From Chlorobiota bacterium (lineage in GTDB: Bacteria; Bacteroidota; Ignavibacteria; Tepidaquicellales; OLB5), in the NCBI GenBank assembly GCA_022616535.1, contig JAKEEM010000021.1, positions 1 through 64,000 on the forward strand: a DNA stretch of 64,000 nt, read 5' to 3'. This document shows, piece after piece, positions 37,687 to 46,493 of this stretch; position 1 is the first letter of the stretch, and every line of letters starts with the position of its first letter. The translations under genes were made by a program, and so were the position numbers. The notes beneath the pieces were generated by a model. It worked only from the letters and a program-made list of their open reading frames with translations. It had not been told where the DNA came from and searched no databases.

Positions 37687-38133
37687 TCATTTATTAGTTT
37701 TTTGTGAACGGACATAAAATTTATTTTCACCTTTGAGTCCGGCAGTAATTTCGTTCATTAAATTTTCTTTATCATTTTTAATTTTTTCCACGAATTGCTT
37801 CGGGGCACCGGTTTTTAAGTCGTATTTTGCGCTCCATTTTACAATTTCAAGTAAAACAGGTACTAAATCAATCCCCTTATGAGTAAGTGAATATATTATT
37901 CTGGATTTTTTCTGCTTATCGGTTTCGCTTTTTATCAATCCTGCGCACTGGAGCGTTTCAAGCCTGTCTGCTAGTATATTTGTTGCAATTTTTTCATCAG
38001 AATTAAGAAATTCGCCATAAGTTCTTTTGCCCTCAAACATCAAATCTCTGATTATAAGCAGTGTCCACTTATCCCCAAAAATATCTAAAGCATAGCTGAT
38101 TGGGCAATCAGAACGTCTTTTTATCTTCTTCAT
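37687..38133 (-). CDS. HxlR family transcriptional regulator
   Basis: CPISYALDIFGDKWTLLIIRDLMFEGKRTYGEFL. Confidence 0.93.
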   Translation of the reverse strand: MKKIKRRSDCPISYALDIFGDKWTLLIIRDLMFEGKRTYGEFLNSDEKIATNILADRLETLQCAGLIKSETDKQKKSRIIYSLTHKGIDLVPVLLEIVKWSAKYDLKTGAPKQFVEKIKNDKENLMNEITAGLKGENKFYVRSQKTNK

Positions 38134-38166
38134 TTTATCTTCTTTATAGGCAAATTTATATAATTA

Positions 38167-38183
38167 ACTTGCAAATTACAAGT
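38167..38183. promoter_or_regulatory. inverted repeat ACTTG-N7-CAAGT between divergent genes, putative HxlR operator
   Basis: Perfect 5-bp arms, further half site tgcaagta nearby. Confidence 0.4.
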
Positions 38184-38246
38184 AAATGATTTATATTGCT
38201 TTCAAAATGCAAGTAATATTCTATAAACAAAATTTAAAATAAAAAT

Positions 38247-38654
38247 ATGAAACCATCTGTAAAATTCGCACTTTCTGTTCTGGCATACTTAATTCCAACA
38301 ATGATATTGGGAATGGTTTGGCATTTTATTTTCTTTAAGGAATTGTACGAGAGCTTTGGCATATATAACCGAATGGATCCTATAGTTCCCCTTGGCATGA
38401 CATCGATGCTTATTCAGGGAATCATTATTTCTTACCTGTATCCTTTTTACTCCCGTGAAAATAATACTGTAATGCAGGGTATAAAGTTCGGCCTTATTGT
38501 TGGACTGTTTCTCTACAGCGTCTCAACAATTGCAAACGCAGCTAAAATCAACGTTGCACCGATGCCGACTTGGTTTTTGATACAGCTTTTGTTTCACCTA
38601 ATACAATTTGTTGTAGCAGGCGCTTTGATAGGCTGGATACATGCAAAGAAATAA
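38247..38654 (+). CDS. small membrane protein (4 TM)
   Basis: Hydrophobicity pattern; divergent from hxlR-type gene. Confidence 0.7.
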   Translation: MKPSVKFALSVLAYLIPTMILGMVWHFIFFKELYESFGIYNRMDPIVPLGMTSMLIQGIIISYLYPFYSRENNTVMQGIKFGLIVGLFLYSVSTIANAAKINVAPMPTWFLIQLLFHLIQFVVAGALIGWIHAKK

Positions 38655-38677
38655 ATAAGGAAGTTAAGAAGCAATTA

Positions 38678-39223
38678 TTACTTATTAAAATCCACCGGAG
38701 TTTTTGTTTTATTCACCCAATCGCTTCGCAGTATGCAATACCCTGCGCAGTCGTAATGATTCCCGTTTTCATCGGGCCACGCCCGGCGGTAATGTGCTTC
38801 TTTCACAAAACCGCAATGTTCCAGAACTCTCCGCATTGTAATGTTATCAGCTCTTGTGTTTGCTTCAAATCGGTTCTTACTGGGATAGTTTGTAAACACA
38901 TATTCAGTAATCCATTTAACCGCCTGCTTGCCGATACCTTTTCCTCTCATTTGATTTGTTATTCTGACATCAAATAGAGGTGTTTCAGTGCTCCCCAGCT
39001 CATCACCTAAATCGAACAACCTTATAATGCCGATTTTACTACCATCAGCACAAATCCAGAAAGTCTTTATATCGGAACTTGAATAGTGTCCTTTTTTAAT
39101 TTGCTCGTCAATCTTTTCAGCAAGAATTTGGGGCGTGCTGTGAAATTCCCAGCGTTCTGATGTTAAAAATCTAACCAGCTTGTCTTTATCTTCAGGTTTA
39201 AATTCAGTAAAGCTAATCTGCAT
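38678..39223 (-). CDS. GNAT family N-acetyltransferase
   Basis: DVRITNQMRGKGIGKQAVKWITEYVF...NTRADNITMRRVLEHCGF. Confidence 0.88.
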   Translation of the reverse strand: MQISFTEFKPEDKDKLVRFLTSERWEFHSTPQILAEKIDEQIKKGHYSSSDIKTFWICADGSKIGIIRLFDLGDELGSTETPLFDVRITNQMRGKGIGKQAVKWITEYVFTNYPSKNRFEANTRADNITMRRVLEHCGFVKEAHYRRAWPDENGNHYDCAGYCILRSDWVNKTKTPVDFNK

Positions 39224-40262
39224 CTGATTTTTGTTTGACCAAGCCCTTTTTAATTCTTTTAATAAGTCCCGGTCCTTCGTAAATAAGCCCGGTGTAAATC
39301 TGCACCAGCGATGCGCCCAAATCGAGCTTCTCCTTTACATCGCCGGCAGATGAAACCCCGCCGCAGGCAATTATGACAAGCTTATCACCTGCCTTCTGCT
39401 TGATATACTTAATTACAGAGTTAGCAATGGGTTCGAGCGGTTTTCCGCTAAGTCCCCCCTCTTCATATTTCCCTTCAGGCAGGGTTACTCGCGATATCGT
39501 TGTGTTTGTCGCTATAATTCCCGTAATATTATTATCGATTGAAACCCCCAGAACATCGTCAAGCTCAGCTTCCGTTAAATCGGGTGCAATTTTTAAATAT
39601 ATATCTTTCGCAGAAGATGAATATTTTTCATCAAGCTCCTTATTCAGCGCCTGCAATGATTTTAAAATCTCGTTAAGGTATTTCCTTTGCTGGAGCTGCC
39701 TTAGTCCTTCGGTATTTGGTGAACTCACATTAATTGTAAAATAATCCGCATGTTCAAAGCATTTTTCAAATGAAAATTTGTAATCCTGGTATGCATTATC
39801 AAGCTCTGTGCGTTTATTTTTGCCGATGTTGACGCCAACAATAAAATCTTCAGGAAGCTCGTCTTTTAATCTTGCGAGATTTTCCTCAAACTCATCTGCT
39901 CCGCAGTTGTTAAATCCAAGCCGGTTAATAATTCCACCAAATTCAGGCAGGCGGAACATTCTGGGCTTTTCGTTACCTTCCTGAGGCAATGGAGTAACAG
40001 TCCCAACTTCTGCAAAGCCGAAGCCAAGAGCGTTCCAGCTTTTCAGGGCAGTGCAGTTTTTATCCATTCCGGCGGCTAGTCCTATGCGATTTTTAAAAGT
40101 GAGCCTGCCGGCTTTTACTTTAAGCTTTTCACTTCCAAATTTAAAGAGCGTATTAAGTATACCCGGAAGTAGATTATTTGTAAGGAGATTTATTGTGAAA
40201 TTATGGATTTTTTCTGCGTCAAACTGGAAAAGTACCGGACGAATGATTTTTTCGTAAAGCAT
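39213..40262 (-). CDS. pyrD: quinone-dependent dihydroorotate dehydrogenase
   Basis: NRIGLAAGMDKN, FTINVSSPNTEGLRQLQ, GGVSSAGDVKEKLDLGASLVQIYTGLIYEGP. Confidence 0.95.
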   Translation of the reverse strand: MLYEKIIRPVLFQFDAEKIHNFTINLLTNNLLPGILNTLFKFGSEKLKVKAGRLTFKNRIGLAAGMDKNCTALKSWNALGFGFAEVGTVTPLPQEGNEKPRMFRLPEFGGIINRLGFNNCGADEFEENLARLKDELPEDFIVGVNIGKNKRTELDNAYQDYKFSFEKCFEHADYFTINVSSPNTEGLRQLQQRKYLNEILKSLQALNKELDEKYSSSAKDIYLKIAPDLTEAELDDVLGVSIDNNITGIIATNTTISRVTLPEGKYEEGGLSGKPLEPIANSVIKYIKQKAGDKLVIIACGGVSSAGDVKEKLDLGASLVQIYTGLIYEGPGLIKRIKKGLVKQKSDAD

Positions 40263-40363
40263 TGATACAAAGATAATTTAAAAAATTATAAGTGGATAGT
40301 TAGGAATAAGATCCCGCATAATATGAATTGAATGCACAAACTTTTTAAGATAACTTTGAAGAA

Positions 40364-41536
40364 GTGAAAGACATTTATCTTGATAACGCTGCAACCACCC
40401 AGCTTGACGAGCGAGTACTTGCAGAAATGATGCTCCACTTCAAAGAGTATTACGGCAACCCATCCTCAGTTCATAAGGCAGGGAGGGATGCAAAAGTTCT
40501 TTTAGAGGAAGCGAGGGATATAATTGCCGCATTTATAGGTGCAAGACCTTCTGAACTGTATTTTACTTCGGGTGGAACAGAAGCAAATAATTTTGCAATT
40601 AAGGGAATGGCATTTCACCAGCTTGAATTTACACCTGACGGAGAAGAGAAAAGAAAATATCACATTGTTTCAACCGAAATAGAACATTCCGCCGTAATCG
40701 ACACCCTTGAATATCTGAAAAACAGGTTTGGATTTGAAATTACATATTTGAACACAAATAAGTTTGGCGAGATTGATTTGGATATGCTTAATGATTCGGT
40801 TACGGAGGATACTTTCCTTATTTGTGCGATGCACTCAAATAATGAACTTGGGGTGATTAACAATATAGCGCAGATATCACAAATTGCAAAACAAAAGGAT
40901 GTTCTTCTTCATACCGACTCCGTACAAAGCATTGGGAAAGTTCATTTTAACGTAAATGAATTATTCTGTGACACTGCAACACTTTCAGCTCACAAGATTT
41001 ACGGCCCCAAAGGAATCGGGGCATTATACATAAGAAAATACACACCCCTAGATAAATTTATTCACGGAGGAAAGCAGGAGCGCGATAGGCGCGGAGGAAC
41101 GGAAAATATAGCCGCTATAGCAGGATTTAAAAAAGCCGTCGAACTTTTGAAAAAAGAAATGAATTCCGATATAGATAAGTATAAGCTTTTAAAAAGAAAA
41201 TTGATTTACCTGCTCAAAGAGAACTTCGGGGAGAAAGTAATCATAAATTCGCTTGAGAAGGAAAACTCATTGCATAATATAGTGAACATTTCTTTTGACC
41301 GCAGCAAAGTAAAAATTGACCCTGACACACTGTTAATCAAGCTTGATTTAAAGGGAATAGCAATATCGTCAGGCTCAGCCTGCACATCGGGTTCCATTCA
41401 GCCCTCGCATGTTTTAAAGTCAATCGGCTATGATGACGCTACCGCTAAGTCCTCGCTTAGAATTTCATTTGGCAGGTTAAACAGTGAAAGCGATTTAGAT
41501 TATTTAATTGATGCAATGAAATCAATTATACAATAA
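40364..41536 (+). CDS. cysteine desulfurase (NifS/IscS family)
   Basis: YLDNAATTQLD, TSGGTEANN, LSAHKIYGPKGIGALY, SSGSACTSG. Confidence 0.94.
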   Translation: MKDIYLDNAATTQLDERVLAEMMLHFKEYYGNPSSVHKAGRDAKVLLEEARDIIAAFIGARPSELYFTSGGTEANNFAIKGMAFHQLEFTPDGEEKRKYHIVSTEIEHSAVIDTLEYLKNRFGFEITYLNTNKFGEIDLDMLNDSVTEDTFLICAMHSNNELGVINNIAQISQIAKQKDVLLHTDSVQSIGKVHFNVNELFCDTATLSAHKIYGPKGIGALYIRKYTPLDKFIHGGKQERDRRGGTENIAAIAGFKKAVELLKKEMNSDIDKYKLLKRKLIYLLKENFGEKVIINSLEKENSLHNIVNISFDRSKVKIDPDTLLIKLDLKGIAISSGSACTSGSIQPSHVLKSIGYDDATAKSSLRISFGRLNSESDLDYLIDAMKSIIQ

Positions 41537-41576
41537 AACTCAAATGGTGTCAGCATTACGCTGACACCAAAAAATT

Positions 41577-41966
41577 TTACTCTAATGAGAGGGCATTATC
41601 AAACGCCTGACGAAGTTCGTCGTTGGATTTGCTGACACTGACGGTCTCAATAATTTTAAGACTCCTGGAATCAATTAACGTTACAACTCCGGTTTTTGCC
41701 ACATCTTTAACCACTTCTGAAACTCCAAATTTCTGCAGCTCTTTTTGGGATTCTTTTGCCGTATTATCATTCGACAAGTTATTCATCACAAATACTATTT
41801 CCTTATCTTTATACTCAGGCATAAGCATCATTAATCTTTCTCCATGCGCTTTGCATACGGCACACCAGCTTGCTTCGTTAACTACTGCTATCACTTTTGC
41901 ATGCTGGGAATACACTACAGCACCGGTAAAAAAGAGGGCGATTATTAAAAATTTTAATGTTTTCAT
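41577..41966 (-). CDS. secreted thioredoxin-like protein
   Basis: Signal peptide; VVNEASWCAVCKAHGERL. Confidence 0.78.
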   Translation of the reverse strand: MKTLKFLIIALFFTGAVVYSQHAKVIAVVNEASWCAVCKAHGERLMMLMPEYKDKEIVFVMNNLSNDNTAKESQKELQKFGVSEVVKDVAKTGVVTLIDSRSLKIIETVSVSKSNDELRQAFDNALSLE

Positions 41967-42139
41967 ACTAAATTATGATTTAAGTTTAGGAGCTTTAGTA
42001 ACGGTAAAGCTCTGAAATTGAAAATCAGCCGTACCTGCTTTAATAGGTTTTTTAACCTACTTATACCTTAATACCGATGACAGGCAAATTATCACCCCTG
42101 ATTATTTGAGAAAAAATCTTAAGGTTAGATTTTGAGGAA

Positions 42140-42733
42140 TTAATTGCTAAAATTTGCGGCTTTTCGTACCTGCTCCAGGCATTTATACTTTTGGTTTGCT
42201 GTTACATGCATGTTTTTATAACCGAAAAAAATCATTATCTTTTCCAATGATGAATTCTCAAAAAACATCTTCCTTATCAAATTACGGCAATGTTCAGAAA
42301 TCATTAAAAGCCATTTCTTTATAATATACTTATCCGACTGTTCCTCTGAATTTACTTCATTTTCAGCCAATGATTCATCAAGGTTTCCGCTCAAAACAAG
42401 GTAAGATTTCGAATCCCGAAGGTTTTTTAGCCATATATTTTTTGAAATTGAGTATATATAAGTTTTTAAAGAAGATGTAAGCACAAAATCATCCGAATTA
42501 ATCTTATGCAATAACACAATTAATGTTTCCTGAAATACATCTTTTGCATCATCTGAATTGCCGTTATTATTCAATATCATCTTTTCAACCGGAGGGTAAT
42601 GTAAATCGTAAATAAGTGATAAGGTTTTGTTATCACCTGCCTTAATTTTCTCAATGATATTGTTATTCCCGAACGCCATAAATGTAAAATTTCTACACCC
42701 AATGTAATGTTTATTAAAACAATAAAGTTTCAA
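42140..42733 (-). CDS. ECF-type RNA polymerase sigma factor
   Basis: DAKDVFQETLIVLLHKI...SLKTYIYSISKNIWLKNLRD. Confidence 0.82.
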   Translation of the reverse strand: MKLYCFNKHYIGCRNFTFMAFGNNNIIEKIKAGDNKTLSLIYDLHYPPVEKMILNNNGNSDDAKDVFQETLIVLLHKINSDDFVLTSSLKTYIYSISKNIWLKNLRDSKSYLVLSGNLDESLAENEVNSEEQSDKYIIKKWLLMISEHCRNLIRKMFFENSSLEKIMIFFGYKNMHVTANQKYKCLEQVRKAANFSN

Positions 42734-42786
42734 TAAATGCCGAGCATAATATTAATCTGACTTAATTATAATAATTAAGAGTATAA

Positions 42787-43554
42787 CTAATTTGAAGATT
42801 TCAATTTCAAGCTTTCTTCCGCTTCTTGTTCACTTATTTTTTTCCTGAAAAAAAATTTGCGGGTCTGGCTTTTTATGCTTCTGAATATTCCGGTGCTTAT
42901 ATAAAACAGGCAGAAGGCAAATAATCCCTCACCCCTGGTTACAATAATCAAAGCTATAATCAGCAAAACAAGTATGAACTTGACGGGATGTTCTTTAATA
43001 TCACGTTTGGAAAATTTAGGAGCCGTATCATACTTAAATTTGCTCACCATTAAAAGAGGCATAACAATTGCGATTGAGTAAGCAAATATTTCGCTTGTAT
43101 AGGGTGAAAAGTTCTTATTGAAGTAATATAGGAAAAAAGCGGAAATTGTTACTGCTGGTATCGGTACGGGAACGCCTGAGAAATAATTTTTATCATAGCC
43201 AACAAGCTGCGAGTTGAACCTTGCAAGCCTTAATGCGCCGAAAATCATTATCAGTGATGCCAGTGTAATGCCGAAACCGTCATGAGCGAAAAAATACGCC
43301 TTGTACAGTATGAACGATGGCGCTGCACCGAAGGAAACCACATCGGCAAGCGAGTCAAGCTCAACTCCAAAGCGGGAAGAGGTACCGGTAAATCTTGCAG
43401 CAACTCCGTCGAAAGCATCAAGCATTGCGGCATATATAATAAATAGACAAGCCTGTGAAATATTACCCGCCTCTGCATTAATAATCGACAAAAAACCGCA
43501 GAACAGGTTTAAAACCGTAAACAAGCTTGGTATGAATCTCATACGGTTTTTCAC
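42787..43554 (-). CDS. pssA: CDP-diacylglycerol-serine O-phosphatidyltransferase
   Basis: NRMRFIPSLFTVLNLFCGFLSI, DAFDGVAARFTGTSSRFGVELDSLADVVSFG. Confidence 0.93.
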   Translation of the reverse strand: MKNRMRFIPSLFTVLNLFCGFLSIINAEAGNISQACLFIIYAAMLDAFDGVAARFTGTSSRFGVELDSLADVVSFGAAPSFILYKAYFFAHDGFGITLASLIMIFGALRLARFNSQLVGYDKNYFSGVPVPIPAVTISAFFLYYFNKNFSPYTSEIFAYSIAIVMPLLMVSKFKYDTAPKFSKRDIKEHPVKFILVLLIIALIIVTRGEGLFAFCLFYISTGIFRSIKSQTRKFFFRKKISEQEAEESLKLKSSN

Positions 43555-44214
43555 TTAAGAAAGCACCTCCGCTAAGATTGTTTCGCCGCCTATGACTTTT
43601 TGATTTACCGAAACCCTGATATTTGAATTGGAGGGAAAAATTACATCTACTCTTGAACCGAATTTTATCATTCCGAATTTTTCCCCGATTCTAACATTAT
43701 CACCTGTTCTTAGCGCGCATACGATTCTTCTTGCAACAAATCCCGCAACCTGTTTAAACAGAACTTTAAATTTATTTCCCTCGATTCCGATTACAGTTCT
43801 TTCATTGGTTTCGGAAGATTTATGGTTGAAAGCTGCAATATAATCACCTTTTATGTATTGATAAAAGGCAACTTTACCTGAAACAGGTATCCTGTTTACG
43901 TGAACGTTAAGGGGTGAGAGAAAAATTCCAATTAATTTCGAGTTTGATTTAAGAAACTCATTTTCTTGAATTTCTTCAATTATTATAACTTTTCCGTCAG
44001 CAGGAGAAATAATTTCGTTTTCCTTAATGTTTTCGGGAAGATGCCTTTTCGGGTCGCGAAAAAAAAATAAGGTAAAAGAAATAAGTAAAACGGAAAGAAC
44101 AAGCAAAATTAGTTTTAAAACCTCATTCGGAATTATGAGAGCAATTATATCAATCAGAAGAGTAATTACAAGAGCTTTAATAACAACATCTCTGCCGTAA
44201 ACAGTAAGCCTCAA
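43555..44214 (-). CDS. psd: phosphatidylserine decarboxylase family protein
   Basis: FFRDPKR, SPADGKV, LNVHVNRIPVSG, KFGSRVD. Confidence 0.92.
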   Translation of the reverse strand: MRLTVYGRDVVIKALVITLLIDIIALIIPNEVLKLILLVLSVLLISFTLFFFRDPKRHLPENIKENEIISPADGKVIIIEEIQENEFLKSNSKLIGIFLSPLNVHVNRIPVSGKVAFYQYIKGDYIAAFNHKSSETNERTVIGIEGNKFKVLFKQVAGFVARRIVCALRTGDNVRIGEKFGMIKFGSRVDVIFPSNSNIRVSVNQKVIGGETILAEVLS

Positions 44215-44217
44215 TTT

Positions 44218-44943
44218 TCAATTTCCCGTGATACGTTTTCTCACCTCTGCATACGCTTCGTTAACATTGCCAAGTTCAAAACGGAAGCGGTCTTTATCAA
44301 GCTTTTCGTTTGTTTCGGCGTCCCACAGCCGGCAGGTATCCGGGGTGATTTCATCACCCAGAATTATTTTGCCGTTTTTATCTTTGCCGAACTCAAGCTT
44401 AAAATCCACAAGCTTTAAACCGCGTTTTAAAAAGAAGGGCTTTAAAATTTTATTTATTTTTCTCGCTGCTTTCTTCAGGGTCTCGATTTCTTTCTCAGAA
44501 GCAAGCTTCATAGCCAGAGCATGAGAATCATTAATAAGGGGATCACCAAGTGAATCGTCTTTATAGTAGAATTCAACAATTGGTTTGGATAACTCCTGTC
44601 CCTCTTTCAAGTTGGTTTTTTTTAACAGACTGCCCGCAGCTATGTTTCTTGTAACAACTTCAATAGGAATAATTTTAAGACGCTTGATCACCATTTCAGT
44701 AGGGGAAATCTGCTTGACCAAATGAGTTTTAACACCCTTTTTGTTTAAATATGTAAATATGTAATTGGTAAGCTCGCAATTGATGATTCCTTTATTTAAA
44801 ATTGTCCCCTTTTTTTGTGCATTAAATGCGGTTGCATCATCTTTAAATTCCTGTAAAAGCAGGTTCTTATATTCCCTGATTGTATAAAGCTTCTTTGCTT
44901 TACCCTCGTAAATTTGTTCGGTTTTTTCGTATTTTCCAGCCAT
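44218..44943 (-). CDS. purC: phosphoribosylaminoimidazole-succinocarboxamide synthase
   Basis: EQIYEGKAKKLYTI, FKDDATAFNAQKKG, EVVTRNIAAGS, LGDEITPDTCRLWD. Confidence 0.96.
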   Translation of the reverse strand: MAGKYEKTEQIYEGKAKKLYTIREYKNLLLQEFKDDATAFNAQKKGTILNKGIINCELTNYIFTYLNKKGVKTHLVKQISPTEMVIKRLKIIPIEVVTRNIAAGSLLKKTNLKEGQELSKPIVEFYYKDDSLGDPLINDSHALAMKLASEKEIETLKKAARKINKILKPFFLKRGLKLVDFKLEFGKDKNGKIILGDEITPDTCRLWDAETNEKLDKDRFRFELGNVNEAYAEVRKRITGN

Positions 44944-45099
44944 TTTTTATGGGAATTGTTAACCTAAAATTACTCAATAAGCATACAAATTACAATCCAA
45001 ACCGCCTTGGATTTATAAATATGAAATTCTCAACAATTATTTTACCTATTCTATTTACATAAAATTAAATATTATTGTCTCAAGAATTTTGGCATAAAA

Positions 45100-45678
45100 A
45101 TGAGAAACGGATATTCGGAAATATTCAGAAACCTTCCAATACTTGAAACTGAGCGCTTAAAACTGAGAAAACTTTCTTTGCGTGATGCCGGAGACGTTTT
45201 TGAATACGCATCGCTTCCTGAGGTTGCCGAACACGTAACCTGGGAGCACCACAGGAATATTTCGGATTCCATTCATTATCTAAGAGTAACTTTACAGCAA
45301 TATGAGGACGGGGTGCCGAGCTCATGGGGAATTGTTCATAAGGGATTTGGTAAATTAATCGGGACAATTGGTTACCACGCCTTATCGCCTCAAAACAGAT
45401 ATGGCGAGGTGGGGTACGCATTATCAAAAGATTTCTGGAAGCAGGGGTTTATGACCGAAGCATTTAGGGAAGTTATCAAATTCGGATTTGACCACATGAA
45501 GCTTAACAGAGTTGAAGCAACATGCAAGCTTTCTAATACAGCCTCGGAAAAAGTAATGCAAAAATGCGGGCTTAAATACGAGGGAATTTTAAAGCAGCGA
45601 CTTTTCGCTAAGGGAGAATATCATGACCTGAAACTTTACGCAATTTTGAAGTCAGATTGGGAAAATCATTCTGGATGA
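45100..45678 (+). CDS. GNAT (RimJ/RimL-like) N-acetyltransferase
   Basis: LETERLKLRKLSLRDAGDVFEYAS...VGYALSKDFWKQGFMTEA. Confidence 0.92.
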   Translation: MRNGYSEIFRNLPILETERLKLRKLSLRDAGDVFEYASLPEVAEHVTWEHHRNISDSIHYLRVTLQQYEDGVPSSWGIVHKGFGKLIGTIGYHALSPQNRYGEVGYALSKDFWKQGFMTEAFREVIKFGFDHMKLNRVEATCKLSNTASEKVMQKCGLKYEGILKQRLFAKGEYHDLKLYAILKSDWENHSG

Positions 45679-45781
45679 GAAATCTTAATTTTTATATCAC
45701 GAATGATTTTCTTTCTTCTATTGAAACCAAGCTCATTTTAAGATAGTTACTTTTAATAAATCCCGGAATCTCAAAAATAGA

Positions 45782-46468
45782 ATGAAGATGAAGAAACCAA
45801 TAATATTTTTTTTAATTTTAATAAATAGTTCATTAATAAACTCTCAAAATGACGGTATTAATAAATTTTCGTCTCCATTCAAGATTGTCCGCTTAAAATA
45901 CTCAGGAGGAGGCGACTGGTATAACGACCCTTCGGCAGAGGTTAATATGATGGATTACCTGAAAAAAAATACTGTCATTGATGTGGATGAACCCAAGTTT
46001 TATTCGGTTGATATTTCTACAGATGATATATTCAACTATCCGTTCATATTAATAACCGGTCACGGAAATATCGAGTTCACAGAGAGCGAAGCGAAGCGCT
46101 TAAGAACATATTTAGAGCGGGGCGGATTTTTATACGCAGATGATGATTACGGAATGGATAAGGCATTCCGCAGGGAGATGAAAAAAGTGCTGCCGGAGCT
46201 TGAGATGCAGGAGCTGCAGTTCACGCATAAGATATATAACTCGCATTTCAATTTCCCGAACGGACTGCCGAAGATTCACGAGCACGATGCAAAACCGCCT
46301 CAGGGATTTGGCTATTTCTTAAACAGCAGGCTTTGCGTATATTATACTTATGAAACAAATATTTCCGACGGGTGGGCTGACCCTCGTGAACACGACGACC
46401 CTCAGGAAAAACGCGAAGAAGCCTTCAAAATGGGAACAAATATCATAGTTTACGCTTTAACTAATTAA
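45782..46468 (+). CDS. DUF4159 domain-containing protein
   Basis: GGDWYNDPSAEVNMMDYLKKNT...YPFILITGHGNIEFTESEAKRLRTYLERGGFLYADDDYGMD. Confidence 0.87.
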   Translation: MKMKKPIIFFLILINSSLINSQNDGINKFSSPFKIVRLKYSGGGDWYNDPSAEVNMMDYLKKNTVIDVDEPKFYSVDISTDDIFNYPFILITGHGNIEFTESEAKRLRTYLERGGFLYADDDYGMDKAFRREMKKVLPELEMQELQFTHKIYNSHFNFPNGLPKIHEHDAKPPQGFGYFLNSRLCVYYTYETNISDGWADPREHDDPQEKREEAFKMGTNIIVYALTN

Positions 46469-46493
46469 GAAGCCCTCCCAATATTGCTGAAAA

